This document shows positions 53,296 to 62,396 of a DNA stretch of 64,000 nt, in pieces (position 1 is the stretch's first letter; every line of letters starts with the position of its first letter). The notes beneath the pieces were generated by a model that worked only from the letters and a program-made list of their open reading frames with translations, did not search any database and had not been told where the DNA came from. Location: the NCBI RefSeq assembly GCF_014297365.1, contig NZ_JACOQD010000002.1, positions 806,001-870,000 of the forward strand, read 5' to 3'. A program made the translations under genes and the position numbers. Source of the stretch: Winogradskyella echinorum (lineage in GTDB: Bacteria > Bacteroidota > Bacteroidia > Flavobacteriales > Flavobacteriaceae).

Positions 53296-53511
53296 TTATT
53301 TTATATATCCATTTAGAATATATATTAAAACAAAAAGCGAAACTAACATTATAATTAAAGCTGGTAACGACGTTAAAACACTTCCACGTCGTTTATTTCC
53401 CCCTTTAATTTCATCCCATTTAGTCTCGAAGTCGTCTTTCGACTTTTGTTCTTCGGAATCCTGAAAACGAGGCTTATAACTAAACCGTTTATTTTTTCTT
53501 TGATTAAACAA
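53296..53511 (-). CDS. small membrane protein with TTG start
   Basis: This 71-residue protein has a basic start (MFNQRKNKRFSYKPRF), an acidic linker and a C-terminal membrane helix near residues 48-69. The only in-frame start is a TTG at 53511: a stop codon lies three codons upstream and no ATG exists. It sits eight bases upstream of its paralogue and of mutL. Unknown function. Confidence 0.65.
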   Translation of the reverse strand: MFNQRKNKRFSYKPRFQDSEEQKSKDDFETKWDEIKGGNKRRGSVLTSLPALIIMLVSLFVLIYILNGYIK

Positions 53512-53614
53512 ATTGACTTATAATTAATCTCGATGTAGCTCAAAAGTACTGAAAATACAAGTAAATACTACTTAAGGAATCCTTAAAATTATCAACAAAA
53601 AGGATGCCAGAGTT

Positions 53615-53642
53615 AGTATGCAGTATGCAGTATGCAGTATGC
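53615..53642. repeat. tandem heptamer array, four copies of AGTATGC
   Basis: Four exact copies lie in the 220-bp gap between the small membrane gene and ribH. On the other strand the unit reads ACTGCAT in one phase, an ACT-starting heptamer like those of other arrays here. Confidence 0.95.
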
Positions 53643-53702
53643 AAAATTAATTTTTCAAACTTTCACTTATAATAATAAGTAAAATTATTTTAATGTTACT
53701 TG

Positions 53703-53737
53703 ATTGCTAACTGGAGACTGAGGACTGTAGACTTATT
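53703..53737. repeat. degenerate heptamer array (ACTGGAG/ACTGAGG/ACTGTAG type)
   Basis: Units ATTGCTA, ACTGGAG, ACTGAGG, ACTGTAG and ACTTATT follow each other with exact 7-base phase. The ribH stop codon (53733-53735, minus strand) lies within the last unit. Confidence 0.75.
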
Positions 53738-54239
53738 TAGTCTGAACTCTAAGATCCGCCATTTTTATTGCAGCGATTGCAGCTTCAGTACCTTTATTAC
53801 CATGTTTACCACCAGAGCGATCAATAGATTGCTGCATGGTATTATCTGTAAGTACACAGAAAATTACTGGAATATCTCCTGTAAGATTAAGGTCTTTAAT
53901 ACCTTGAGTTACTCCTTCGCAAACAAAATCGAAGTGTTTAGTTTCACCTTGAATTACACAACCTATAACAATGATAGCATCTAACATACCAGAGTCTGCA
54001 TATATACTTTTAGACATTCTGGCAGCTCCGTAGGTTAACTCAAAAGTACCTGGCACATTCCAACGTACAATGTTTTCCTTTTTTGCTCCACAATCTATAA
54101 GTGCATCAAAAGCCCCTTGCCATAAGCCTTCGGTTATGGTATCGTTCCATTCTGAAACAACAATCCCAAACCGAAAGTCTTTCGCGTTTGGGATTGTTGT
54201 TTTATCGTAATTAGATAAATTATGATTTGCCGTAGCCAT
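53733..54239 (-). CDS. ribH: 6,7-dimethyl-8-ribityllumazine synthase
   Basis: This 168-residue enzyme has [33 protein letters not shown] (the phosphate-binding PGxxE segment), [21 protein letters not shown] with the catalytic His, and [11 protein letters not shown]. It condenses the ribityl pyrimidine with dihydroxybutanone phosphate in riboflavin synthesis. No other rib genes are adjacent. It lies three bases downstream of the TPR gene and is probably co-transcribed with it. Confidence 0.97.
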   Translation of the reverse strand: MATANHNLSNYDKTTIPNAKDFRFGIVVSEWNDTITEGLWQGAFDALIDCGAKKENIVRWNVPGTFELTYGAARMSKSIYADSGMLDAIIVIGCVIQGETKHFDFVCEGVTQGIKDLNLTGDIPVIFCVLTDNTMQQSIDRSGGKHGNKGTEAAIAAIKMADLRVQTK

Positions 54240-54242
54240 ATC

Positions 54243-55007
54243 TTATAAGCTTGCTTCTACTTGTCCGATTAAAGCATCTACCTGAGAAAACTCAGTAGAT
54301 GAAGGAAATTCAACTTTTATACGATTTAAAAACCCTAAAGCTTTATCGTTTTGCTCTAAATCAATTGCAACACGCGCTGCTTTCATTAAGAACAATGGTG
54401 TAGTAAAATCATTTACATTAGCCTTAAATGCTTTTTCATAATACTCTAAGCCTTCTTCTAATTGATCTAATTGTACAAATGCATCACCAATACCACCTTT
54501 AGCAATTGGTCCTAACATTTTATCATCACTAGAGAAATTACTTAAATACTCAATTGCATTTTGGTAGTCCTTTAAGTTTAAATATGCCATACCTGCATAG
54601 TAATTTGCTAGGTTAGCAGCTGGCGAACCACTATATTCATTAGCAATATCTACCATACCATATTTACCTTCACCACCTTCTAAGGCCATTCTGTAAAGAG
54701 AATCTGAAGATGTACCATTAACAGCATCATCAAAATATTTTTTAGCTGTGTACATTTCATTCATTGCTTCTTTTTCCTGTGGCTCAGCAATAAATTTATT
54801 GTAACCTAAAAATGCTAAAACAATTAAAGCTGCGGCTCCAATAATACCTATAATATATTTTTGGTTTTTTACAACCCATTCCTCTGTTCTAGAAGCTCCT
54901 TCATCTAAGGTATTAAATACCTCAGCTGTAGTTGAGTTTTCTTCAACAACTTCTTCTTTCTCTTTCTTCGTTTTAGGTTTGTAGCCTCTTTTCTTATATG
55001 TAGCCAT
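54243..55007 (-). CDS. membrane-anchored tetratricopeptide repeat protein (YfgM-like)
   Basis: This 254-residue protein has a basic cytoplasmic start, one membrane helix near residues 51-67 and a periplasmic domain of helical repeats. The repeats include GSPAANLANYYAGMAYLNLK, YQNAIEYLSNFSSDD and KGGIGDAFVQLDQLEEGLEYY. It resembles YfgM/BamD-neighbour TPR proteins that assist envelope protein folding. It is divergent from recF, and a TATTTTTG element lies upstream on the minus strand. Partner unknown. Confidence 0.82.
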   Translation of the reverse strand: MATYKKRGYKPKTKKEKEEVVEENSTTAEVFNTLDEGASRTEEWVVKNQKYIIGIIGAAALIVLAFLGYNKFIAEPQEKEAMNEMYTAKKYFDDAVNGTSSDSLYRMALEGGEGKYGMVDIANEYSGSPAANLANYYAGMAYLNLKDYQNAIEYLSNFSSDDKMLGPIAKGGIGDAFVQLDQLEEGLEYYEKAFKANVNDFTTPLFLMKAARVAIDLEQNDKALGFLNRIKVEFPSSTEFSQVDALIGQVEASL

Positions 55008-55029
55008 ATCTTGTCTATTTGTGCGTGCG

Positions 55030-55037
55030 CAAAAATA
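55030..55037 (-). promoter_or_regulatory. -7 element (TATTTTTG) of the TPR-ribH operon
   Basis: Exact TAnnTTTG on the minus strand, 23 bases before the TPR gene ATG. It pairs with a divergent element at 55074-55081 for recF. Confidence 0.5.
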
Positions 55038-55073
55038 AAATTTTTTATGGGAATTAAAAGCCTATTTATTTGT

Positions 55074-55081
55074 TATTTTTG
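55074..55081 (+). promoter_or_regulatory. -7 element (TATTTTTG) upstream of recF
   Basis: Exact TAnnTTTG on the plus strand, 66 bases before the recF ATG and within the 139-bp divergent gap. Confidence 0.45.
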
Positions 55082-55146
55082 AATAATCTTTGAAGAACAA
55101 TAATGCTTTGCCATGGCTCTAAAATTAGGCAATCCGTTAAACTTTT

Positions 55147-56226
55147 ATGAATCTAAACACTCTATCTTTAGTTAATTACAAAAATTTTGAAAGTCAGGTT
55201 TTCGATTTCGACGCCAAAATCAATTGTTTTGTTGGCGCAAATGGCATAGGAAAAACAAATGCTTTAGACGCAATTTACCATTTAGCTTTTGGCAAAAGTT
55301 ACTTTAATCCTATTGCATTACAAAATATAAATCATAATGCAGAATTTTTTGTAGTTGATGGTCATTTTACTAAAAACGATCGTTCCGAAAAAATTATAGT
55401 ATCACTTAAGCGTGGACAAAAAAAAGTTATTAAACGCAATGGTAAGGCTTACGATAAGTTTAGCGAGCATATAGGGTTTATACCTCTTGTAATTATTTCG
55501 CCAACAGATCGTGATTTAATTATCGAAGGTAGTGATACACGACGAAAATTTATAGATAGCGTTATTTCTCAAAGCGATAAAAGTTATTTAGCAGAATTAA
55601 TTAGTTATAATAAAGTACTAACGCAGCGAAATGCACTTTTAAAATACTTTGCATTGAATAACACATTTAATGCAGATACGCTTTCTATATATAATGAACA
55701 ACTGCATACTTATGGAACCGAGATTTTTAAAAAACGTGACGCTTTTTTAAAGATTTTTATACCCATTTTTAAAGCACGGTATGAAGCTATTAGTCAGAGT
55801 AAAGAGACGATAGATTTAAAATATAAAAGTGATTTATTTGATGGTGAGTTAAATGATTTATTAAACAAAAACATTAATAAAGATAAAGCTCTACAATACT
55901 CTAGTGTGGGCACTCACAAAGATGATTTAGTATTTTTAATTGATGATTACCCAATTAAAAAATTTGGTAGTCAAGGTCAGCAAAAATCATTTTTAATAGC
56001 GTTAAAATTAGCTCAATTCGATTTTATAAAACAACAAAGTGGCGTTTCACCAATTCTGCTTTTAGATGATATTTTTGATAAATTAGATGAAAATAGGGTT
56101 GCACAAATTATAAGTTTGGTAGATGACGAACATTTTGGGCAGATCTTTATAAGCGATACACATGCAGAACGCACAGAAAATGTAATAAAACAAACGCATC
56201 AATCGTATAAAATTTTCAAATTATGA
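55147..56226 (+). CDS. recF: DNA replication and repair protein RecF
   Basis: This 359-residue ABC-type ATPase has Walker [17 protein letters not shown] (residues 29 on) and the RecF stretch [19 protein letters not shown]. The ABC signature region is [20 protein letters not shown] and Walker B is [14 protein letters not shown]. It helps load RecA on gapped DNA. It overlaps the next gene by four bases (ATGA) and is followed by a DUF721/DciA gene, an order also seen near replication genes elsewhere. Confidence 0.97.
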   Translation: MNLNTLSLVNYKNFESQVFDFDAKINCFVGANGIGKTNALDAIYHLAFGKSYFNPIALQNINHNAEFFVVDGHFTKNDRSEKIIVSLKRGQKKVIKRNGKAYDKFSEHIGFIPLVIISPTDRDLIIEGSDTRRKFIDSVISQSDKSYLAELISYNKVLTQRNALLKYFALNNTFNADTLSIYNEQLHTYGTEIFKKRDAFLKIFIPIFKARYEAISQSKETIDLKYKSDLFDGELNDLLNKNINKDKALQYSSVGTHKDDLVFLIDDYPIKKFGSQGQQKSFLIALKLAQFDFIKQQSGVSPILLLDDIFDKLDENRVAQIISLVDDEHFGQIFISDTHAERTENVIKQTHQSYKIFKL

Positions 56227-56642
56227 AAAAGTATTTATGGATAATCTGTCTACTAATATTGAGTTGCTCAAAAAATCCTGAAACCTACATAAAGCATATT
56301 GAAGGTTATTGGGAAATCACTGAAGTAACACTTCCAGATGGCAGTAAAAAAGAATACAAATTCAATGAGATCATAGATTACATTAGTATTAATGATAGTT
56401 TAAAAGGATTCAGGAAAAAATTAAAACCTGGTATCAATGATACTTATTACACTTCTGGAGATGCAGAATCCTTAGAAATAAAAATTGAAAATGACAGTTT
56501 AAATATATATTATGCTACACCTTACAGTATTTGGAAAGAAACCGTTTTAGAAGCGACACCAGAATATTTACGTGTAGAAAATGAAAACAAAGCTGTATAT
56601 TTATATAAACGTTATACATCTATTAAATTAGATCTAGAATAA
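56223..56642 (+). CDS. lipocalin-like lipoprotein, unknown function
   Basis: This 139-residue protein has lipobox ILSC (Cys15). It opens [21 protein letters not shown], a usual first strand of small lipocalin-like lipoproteins in Bacteroidota, and ends with AVYLYKRY. It overlaps recF by four bases and lies between recF and the DUF721 gene, so it is co-translated with them, though its envelope location differs from their DNA role. Confidence 0.75.
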   Translation: MKKYLWIICLLILSCSKNPETYIKHIEGYWEITEVTLPDGSKKEYKFNEIIDYISINDSLKGFRKKLKPGINDTYYTSGDAESLEIKIENDSLNIYYATPYSIWKETVLEATPEYLRVENENKAVYLYKRYTSIKLDLE

Positions 56643-56674
56643 TTAAAAGATTACCGCTTTTGCGGCAACTAGAG

Positions 56675-56971
56675 ATGGCAAAACGAAATAACGATAATCA
56701 ACCTATAGAAGACATTCTAAAAGAGTTTGTAAAAACTAATAATTTACAATCTGGTTTAGACAAAGTAAATGTGCGCGAGGCTTGGGCGAATCTTATGGGA
56801 AATGGTGTTAACAATTACACCACTGCTATTGAGCTTAAGCATGAAACGCTCTACGTTCAACTTAGTTCTAGTGTACTTCGTGAAGAATTAAGCTATGGTA
56901 ATGAGAAAATTGTAAAAATGCTCAATGAATCTATTGGTAAAGACATTGTAAAAAAACTAGTACTTAGATAA
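56675..56971 (+). CDS. DUF721/DciA family protein
   Basis: With the ATG at 56675 (MAKRNNDNQPIEDILKEF) this is 98 residues. It has the DUF721 pattern NLQSGLDKVNVREAWANLMG, then AIELKHETLYVQLSSSVLREELSY and LNESIGKDIVKKLVLR, a KH-like fold. DUF721 members include DciA, the replicative-helicase loader found in many bacteria that lack DnaC/DnaI. The recF neighbourhood supports a replication role. A short hairpin CCGC/GCGG (56654-56664) precedes the start. Confidence 0.9.
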   Translation: MAKRNNDNQPIEDILKEFVKTNNLQSGLDKVNVREAWANLMGNGVNNYTTAIELKHETLYVQLSSSVLREELSYGNEKIVKMLNESIGKDIVKKLVLR

Positions 56972-57060
56972 GCTACTTTTTAAAGAGCAAAGCTTTGTGA
57001 AAATTAGTTTCTAAGTTATTGTAATATTTGGTATTTTTAAATTCTACAATAATTCACTTC

Positions 57061-59472
57061 ATGAAGTATTTTAAACTTATTCTATCCCTTGTATTAACCA
57101 TAGGTATATTTTTTGCGCTTAACACCAAATTTGGGTCTATTCCTCCAATAGGTAAGTTTCTAAATCCTTACTCAGGTGTTTGGCAAAATGAAACAGACGA
57201 ATCAATTTCTGGTGACATTTCTTTACCAGAATTAATAGATAAGGTCACTGTACATTACGATGCACAACTTATTCCGCATGTATTTGCTCAGAATGAAACC
57301 GATTTATATAGAGCACAGGGCTATTTAACTGCAAAACACAGATTATGGCAAATGGAATTTCAGACCTATGCTGCTGCAGGACGTTTATCTGAAATTATAG
57401 GAGAAGGAGCTTTAAATTACGATCGCCAAGAGCGAAGACGAGGTATGATGTATGGAGCAGAGCAAGCCCTCTTGAAAATGGAAGAAGATGAACAAACTAC
57501 AACTTATATAAAAGCATATTCTGAAGGAGTTAATAGTTATATTAATCAGTTAAAAGAAGAAAATCTTCCAGTAGAATATAAACTCTTAGACTACAAACCC
57601 GAAGAATGGACACCAAAAAAAACAGCTTTATTATTAATGTACATGACTAAAATGTTGGCTGGTGGAGATGAAGATATTGAAAACACCAATGCGCTTCGCC
57701 TTTTTGGTAAAGAACGTTTCGATTTGTTATTTCCAGATTTCTTTGATATTACAGATCCTATAATACCTAAAGAAACCGATTGGAGTTTTATCGACGTACC
57801 ACAAACACCAAATCCTAATAGCGAGCCTATTTTAGATTCTATTGCTGAAACTATAGATAAACCAGATCCTAATTATGGTAGTAATAATTGGGCTGTTTCA
57901 CCTCAAAAATCATCTACCGGAAACGCTATTTTAGCTAACGATCCACATTTAGGTCTTAATTTACCTTCAATTTGGTTTGTGATGCAATTAAGTACGCCAA
58001 ACCATAATGCTTTTGGTGCTACACTTCCTGGCGCTTTGGCAGTTATCTCGGGTTTTAACCAGCATATTGCTTGGGGAGAAACCAATGCAACCAGAGATGT
58101 TATTGATTGGTATAAAATTGAATTTAACGAAGATGGCACCAAGTACAAGTTTGACGACACATGGAAAGACGTAACATACCGAATAGAAGAAATTAAAATA
58201 AAAGGAAAAGAAACTTATAAAGATTCTATTCGTTTTACACATCATGGTCCAGTGGTATTTGATAAAAACTTTAAATCTGATAATGAAAAAACAGGTTATG
58301 CCATGAAATGGATAGGACACATTGGTGGTAATAACCAAAAAACATTTTTAGATTTAAACAAAGGGAAAAACTACAATGATTATGTAGAAGCTATAAGCAA
58401 CTATACAGCACCTGCTCAAAATTTTGTCTTCGCTTCTACAGAAGGTGATATTGCACTTTGGATACAAGGAAAACTGCCAAACAAATGGGAAGGCCAAGGT
58501 AAATTTATAATGGACGGAAGTAAATCTGAAAACGATTGGCAAAGTTTTATTCCGCAAAAATTTAATGCACATACTAAAAACCCAGAACGTGGTTTTGTAA
58601 GTTCTGCCAATCAACATCCTGTGGACGAAGCTTATCCGTACTTTGTGTTTAATGATGGTTACGAAACCTACAGAAATCGTGTAATTAATGATTTCTTTAA
58701 CTCAAAGGATAAATTTGGTATTCAAGATTTTAAAGACTTACATAATAACAACTATAATCTTAAAGCTTCTGAGCTGATGCCATACATGTTAAAAACAATG
58801 GATATCTCTAACTTAACTGCTGAAGAAAAAGAACTATATGATATTGCAAAAGCATGGCAATATAATAATGATATGAACGAAATTGGGCCAAGTATTTGGA
58901 GAGCTTGGTACGGTATTTTATATAATATGGTTTGGGATGAGTTTGATGTTGAAGACACAGCTATTGATGCACCTTTTACCTACCAAACTATTTACCTTTT
59001 AAAGACTAAAGGAGATGATGCCTTTATGGATATAATTGACACACCAGAAAAAGAAACTGCTAAAGATTTATTCAAATTGAGTTTTAGTGAAGCTGTTGTA
59101 AAACTTAATGATTTTAAGGCTAAAAATGGAAGCCTGGAATGGGTAAATTACAAAGCCACTTACGTTGGACATTTACTACAAGCCTTACCCGCTTTTTCTC
59201 GATTTGATGTTCCAATTGGAGGAGGTCGTAATATTGTTAATGCTACATCCGAAAATTGGGGGCCATCATGGCGTATGATTGTAGAAATGACGTCACCTCC
59301 TACCGCCTTAGGTATTTATCCTGGAGGACAATCTGGTAATCCTGGTAGTAAATATTATGACAATTTTATAGACGATTGGGCAGCAGGCAAATACCACAGT
59401 CTTAACTTTTTGCAAAACGATACAGCGACAGATGCTATTATTGGTACGCAAACCTTAACACCTAGCAAGTAA
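57061..59472 (+). CDS. penicillin acylase family (Ntn-hydrolase) amidase
   Basis: Started at MKYFKLILSL (57061), it is 803 residues, the precursor size of the family. An N-terminal hydrophobic segment (residues 5-20) directs export. The alpha chain is followed by the autocatalytic site Gly273-Ser274-Asn-Asn (YGSNNWAVSP), where Ser274 becomes the N-terminal nucleophile. The beta chain has ILANDPHLGLNLPSIWFVMQ, GALAVISGFNQHIAWGETNA and GGGRNIVNATSENWG. It likely hydrolyses acylated amines such as acyl-homoserine lactones or beta-lactams. Substrate unproven. Confidence 0.93.
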   Translation: MKYFKLILSLVLTIGIFFALNTKFGSIPPIGKFLNPYSGVWQNETDESISGDISLPELIDKVTVHYDAQLIPHVFAQNETDLYRAQGYLTAKHRLWQMEFQTYAAAGRLSEIIGEGALNYDRQERRRGMMYGAEQALLKMEEDEQTTTYIKAYSEGVNSYINQLKEENLPVEYKLLDYKPEEWTPKKTALLLMYMTKMLAGGDEDIENTNALRLFGKERFDLLFPDFFDITDPIIPKETDWSFIDVPQTPNPNSEPILDSIAETIDKPDPNYGSNNWAVSPQKSSTGNAILANDPHLGLNLPSIWFVMQLSTPNHNAFGATLPGALAVISGFNQHIAWGETNATRDVIDWYKIEFNEDGTKYKFDDTWKDVTYRIEEIKIKGKETYKDSIRFTHHGPVVFDKNFKSDNEKTGYAMKWIGHIGGNNQKTFLDLNKGKNYNDYVEAISNYTAPAQNFVFASTEGDIALWIQGKLPNKWEGQGKFIMDGSKSENDWQSFIPQKFNAHTKNPERGFVSSANQHPVDEAYPYFVFNDGYETYRNRVINDFFNSKDKFGIQDFKDLHNNNYNLKASELMPYMLKTMDISNLTAEEKELYDIAKAWQYNNDMNEIGPSIWRAWYGILYNMVWDEFDVEDTAIDAPFTYQTIYLLKTKGDDAFMDIIDTPEKETAKDLFKLSFSEAVVKLNDFKAKNGSLEWVNYKATYVGHLLQALPAFSRFDVPIGGGRNIVNATSENWGPSWRMIVEMTSPPTALGIYPGGQSGNPGSKYYDNFIDDWAAGKYHSLNFLQNDTATDAIIGTQTLTPSK

Positions 59473-59825
59473 TGAGCAAAAATATTATCAATTTTATAAC
59501 TACACTTATTTTAGCATACCTACTCTCTTTGTTTATGCCATGGTGGTCTGTAATGACTGCTGCATTTACAACGGCTTTATTCTTTCCGCTTAAAAAATCT
59601 GCAGTGTTCTTTATACCTTTTTTAGCTATTCTACTTTTTTGGTTTATTCTAAGTTATATAATGAGTAGTGGCAATGATTTTACGTTGGCAAAACGTATTG
59701 CAGTACTTTTACCATTAGGTGGCAATCCGTATGTTTTAATGTTAGTTACAGGTATTGTTGGTGGCTTAGCTGCTGGTATAGCTAGTGTATTTGGAAAACA
59801 ATTAAGTTTAGTCTTAAAAAAGTAA
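59472..59825 (+). CDS. small polytopic membrane protein, unknown
   Basis: This 117-residue protein has four hydrophobic helices (about residues 7-24, 28-42, 45-65, 85-110) separated by few charges, with glycines in the last (VTGIVGGLAAGIASVFG). Its ATG overlaps the stop of the acylase gene by one base (TAATG), so it is translated with it. It may anchor or assist the exported acylase, but no family is recognised. Confidence 0.68.
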   Translation: MSKNIINFITTLILAYLLSLFMPWWSVMTAAFTTALFFPLKKSAVFFIPFLAILLFWFILSYIMSSGNDFTLAKRIAVLLPLGGNPYVLMLVTGIVGGLAAGIASVFGKQLSLVLKK

Positions 59826-59834
59826 GTAACGAAA

Positions 59835-60263
59835 TCAGTTATCAACCTCTACTAAATCAAAGCTTTTCACCCATTGAATTGCTTGATTTAAATCACTAAA
59901 ACGTCTAATTTTTTTATTAAAAAATAAGTTTTCTATTACTGTATTTACAAAACTAATGTTCTGATAACCAATAACGCCATAACCTTTTAAACTAAAACTA
60001 TTTTTAAAGAATTTAAGCCAATCTTGTGGAACAAGAGAATATGAGTGTATTCTGTGAGATAGATATATTAAATCACTACCATTACATTTAGTAATCTCTG
60101 TAACATCTTCAATTACCCTTTTTGCATGTTCATCCCAAGAAAAGCTTACTCCTTCCTTAATTTCAGAAATTACAAAACCATCAAAAACAAAGACATCTCC
60201 AAATTTGTAGTTCAATTCTTTAACGACTTCCTTATATAAACTAGTATGTTTTACACTTAACAT
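59835..60263 (-). CDS. conserved protein of unknown function, STAS-like end
   Basis: This 142-residue soluble protein has alternating strands and helices (FVFDGFVISEIKEGVSFSWD, LIYLSHRIHSYSLVPQDWLKF, GYGVIGYQNISFVNTV). It ends with a helix RFSDLNQAIQWVKSF, as in SpoIIAA/STAS-SEC14-like proteins. I recall similar Flavobacteriia proteins but no function. It converges with the acylase operon with only nine bases between the stops and no hairpin. Confidence 0.6.
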   Translation of the reverse strand: MLSVKHTSLYKEVVKELNYKFGDVFVFDGFVISEIKEGVSFSWDEHAKRVIEDVTEITKCNGSDLIYLSHRIHSYSLVPQDWLKFFKNSFSLKGYGVIGYQNISFVNTVIENLFFNKKIRRFSDLNQAIQWVKSFDLVEVDN

Positions 60264-60366
60264 ATATTAAAATTAGGAATTTCCTTTCTAATAAAAAAAG
60301 AAAAACATTCAATATCAGGCTATTAATTGAAATAATAGAGTTTTCAAAAATAAACATTTAGCTAGC

Positions 60367-61062
60367 TTATAATGATTTACTTTCATAAACTTTTATATAA
60401 TTCTGTGCTCTTTTGTTTTCAGAATTAATCTCTAATGTTTTTATATAATTATCATAGGCTTCTAAACTATCACCATTTCTAAGGTAAGCCTCACCTAGAC
60501 TATCATAAACATTGGCGCTATTAGGATGTAAAGCTGCATTAATTTTTAATACATCTATTGCTTTTTGAAAGTCCTTTTTCCTCATATACTGATAGCCTTT
60601 ACTATTAAAATCCCACTCATTAATATAAGAACTTGTAGAATCTTGCTTCTTTATTTCTAAATATCCAGCTAAGGCTTTTTCGTAATTACCCTCTTTTAAA
60701 TAAAGACTTGGAGTTTTATAAGTGTCTGCTACTTTTAAATAATTATAAGCGATGCTGTCTTTGTTATCCTCTTGTATTTTAGATAGATAACGCTCTTTAG
60801 TTTCTGGATGCTGAACGAAGTGTAACTTGGTATACATATCTGCTACAAAAAACTCATTTTCATCTGTAACTACTGGTTTTATTTTACCTCCTTTCCAGTT
60901 TAGGTAAAGTGTATTACCTACATAAGAAACCTTAATAAGTTCTTCTAAATTATAGAGGTAATTACCTGCTGTTTCTTTTTTAAATTGTTCAGAAAATTCA
61001 ATTGAGTTTGAGCAACTCACTAAAAAAATAAATAAGAATAAAATTAAAGCTTTTGATTTCAT
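60367..61062 (-). CDS. TPR lipoprotein
   Basis: With the ATG at 61062 (MKSKALILFLF) this is 231 residues; a longer frame adds 16 unlikely residues. The lipobox is FLVSC (Cys16). A beta-rich middle part (YNLEELIKVSYVGNTLYLNW) is followed by three tetratricopeptide repeats (AGYLEIKKQDSTSSYINEWD, RKKDFQKAIDVLKINAALHP, NANVYDSLGEAYLRNGD-like). The layout resembles the C-terminal half of Bacteroidota beta-lactamase-family or peptidase proteins that end in TPRs. It probably mediates protein contacts in the periplasm. Confidence 0.78.
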   Translation of the reverse strand: MKSKALILFLFIFLVSCSNSIEFSEQFKKETAGNYLYNLEELIKVSYVGNTLYLNWKGGKIKPVVTDENEFFVADMYTKLHFVQHPETKERYLSKIQEDNKDSIAYNYLKVADTYKTPSLYLKEGNYEKALAGYLEIKKQDSTSSYINEWDFNSKGYQYMRKKDFQKAIDVLKINAALHPNSANVYDSLGEAYLRNGDSLEAYDNYIKTLEINSENKRAQNYIKVYESKSL

Positions 61063-61095
61063 TTCGATCGGTTTTTGATTGGTAAACAAATGAGC

Positions 61096-61123
61096 AAAAA
61101 AAAGTCTCACTTATTAGTGAGAC
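61096..61123 (-). terminator. intrinsic terminator of the immunophilin gene
   Basis: Stem GTCTCACT/AGTGAGAC (61104-61111, 61116-61123) with loop TATT is preceded on the plus strand by eight A (U-tract on the minus strand). It lies about 110 bases after the cyclophilin-FKBP stop. Confidence 0.8.
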
Positions 61124-61163
61124 GATTCTTTTTAAATTTTGTTACGATTTAATCCATGAGATA

Positions 61164-61178
61164 CCGAAACAAGTTCGG
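61164..61178. repeat. second copy of the dispersed hairpin core (CCGAA-ACAAG-TTCGG)
   Basis: CCGAAACAAGTTCGG matches CTGAAACAAGTTCAG (minus strand of 42749-42763) except at two symmetric stem positions, which changed together (T-A to C-G). The outer bases GAT and AT are also shared. Confidence 0.65.
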
Positions 61179-61233
61179 CATAAACGATATTCACAATTTT
61201 TAATATGTAAGCTTTTAAAATTTGGAATCTTGC

Positions 61234-62166
61234 TTATTTTACATCCATCAATTCTACATCAAATACTAATGTAGCATTTGGAGGAATTACACCACCTGCA
61301 CCAGCAGATCCATAACCTAAATCGCTAGGAATTACTAAACGGGCTTTATCACCAACATTTAATAAACAAATACCTTCATCCCATCCAGGAATTACCTGTC
61401 CTACACCAACTTGAAAATCTAAAGGCGAATTTCTTTTATAAGACGAATCGAACACTGTTCCATCTGCCAACTGTCCTTTATAATGTACAGAAACCATGTT
61501 TCCTTTTTCTGCTTTTTGGCCATTACCCTTTTGAATAATTTGGTAACGTAAACCAGAAGCTGTTTCATCAAAACCAGAAGCTAACTTATCTAATTCAGCT
61601 CTAGCAGCCTCACGTTCTGCGGCGATACGCTTTTCGCGAGATCCTTCAAATGTTCTAAATGCCTCAATAGCGTTAAAATTTTCAGCATCAGCACCTTGTC
61701 TTACAATTTCTAAACTTTCAATAGTATCTCCTTGAGCTATTGTATCTACAATATCTTGTCCTTCAACTACATTACCAAAAACCGTATGCTTACCATCTAA
61801 CCAATCTGTTGCGATATGTGTAATGTAAAACTGACTTCCATTTGTACCAGGACCAGCATTTGCCATAGCTAATACACCAGGACCACTGTGTTTTAAATCT
61901 GGATGAAATTCATCATCAAACTTATAACCCGGATTACCTGTACCTGTACCTTGAGGACAACCACCTTGAATCATAAAATCTGGAATAACTCTGTGAAACT
62001 TTAATCCATTATAATAAGGAGTTCCTTGTGGTTTAGCCGAATTCTCTAGATTACCTTCTGCTAATGCCACAAAATTACCTACTGTACCTGGAGTTTTTTC
62101 GAACTCTAAATTTACTAATATCTCACCTTTTGAGGTGTTAAATTTTGCGTATAAACCGTCTTGCAT
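61234..62166 (-). CDS. dual-domain peptidyl-prolyl isomerase (cyclophilin-FKBP fusion)
   Basis: This 310-residue protein joins a cyclophilin (residues about 1-160, with YYNGLKFHRVIPDFMIQGG, catalytic Arg59, and PGTNGSQFYIT), a helical linker (165-200) and an FKBP domain (about 205-310). The FKBP domain has VSVHYKGQLADGTVFDSSY, VGQVIPGWDEG and YGSAGAGGVIPPNATL. Such cyclophilin-first fusions are the CFBP class of dual-family immunophilins described in Flavobacterium. There is no signal peptide, so it acts in the cytoplasm. It helps proline isomerisation in protein folding. Confidence 0.95.
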   Translation of the reverse strand: MQDGLYAKFNTSKGEILVNLEFEKTPGTVGNFVALAEGNLENSAKPQGTPYYNGLKFHRVIPDFMIQGGCPQGTGTGNPGYKFDDEFHPDLKHSGPGVLAMANAGPGTNGSQFYITHIATDWLDGKHTVFGNVVEGQDIVDTIAQGDTIESLEIVRQGADAENFNAIEAFRTFEGSREKRIAAEREAARAELDKLASGFDETASGLRYQIIQKGNGQKAEKGNMVSVHYKGQLADGTVFDSSYKRNSPLDFQVGVGQVIPGWDEGICLLNVGDKARLVIPSDLGYGSAGAGGVIPPNATLVFDVELMDVK

Positions 62167-62211
62167 TTTGTTTTCTTTTGTTTAAGGCTGCAAAGATAGG
62201 AAAGTTAGTTG

Positions 62212-62330
62212 GAAGTATGAAGTTGGAAGTTGGGAGTTTGAAGCATGAAGCATGAAGTATGAAGTGTGAAGTTTGAAGTTTGAAGTTTGAAGTTTGAAGT
62301 TTGAAGTTTGAAGTTTGAAGTTTGAAGTTA
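62212..62330. repeat. heptamer array, 17 units of GAAGTTT type
   Basis: GAAG (GGAG in one unit) recurs every seven bases from 62212 to 62324. The right half is nearly perfect GAAGTTT; the left half has drifted (GAAGTAT, GAAGTTG, GAAGCAT, GAAGTGT). It lies about 45 bases upstream of the immunophilin ATG, in a 360-bp gap with no gene. Confidence 0.95.
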
Positions 62331-62396
62331 AAAAACATACTCTAAAAAATCAATGAGGCAAAAAGAAATGAGTTATACTATAAACAAATTTCTGTT

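Noticed and set aside
62138..62338. A 66-residue minus-strand frame with repeated KLQTSNF-like residues
   Set aside because: It is only the translation of the 7-bp repeat array plus the start of the immunophilin gene. The repeating peptide follows from the DNA repeat, not from selection on protein.
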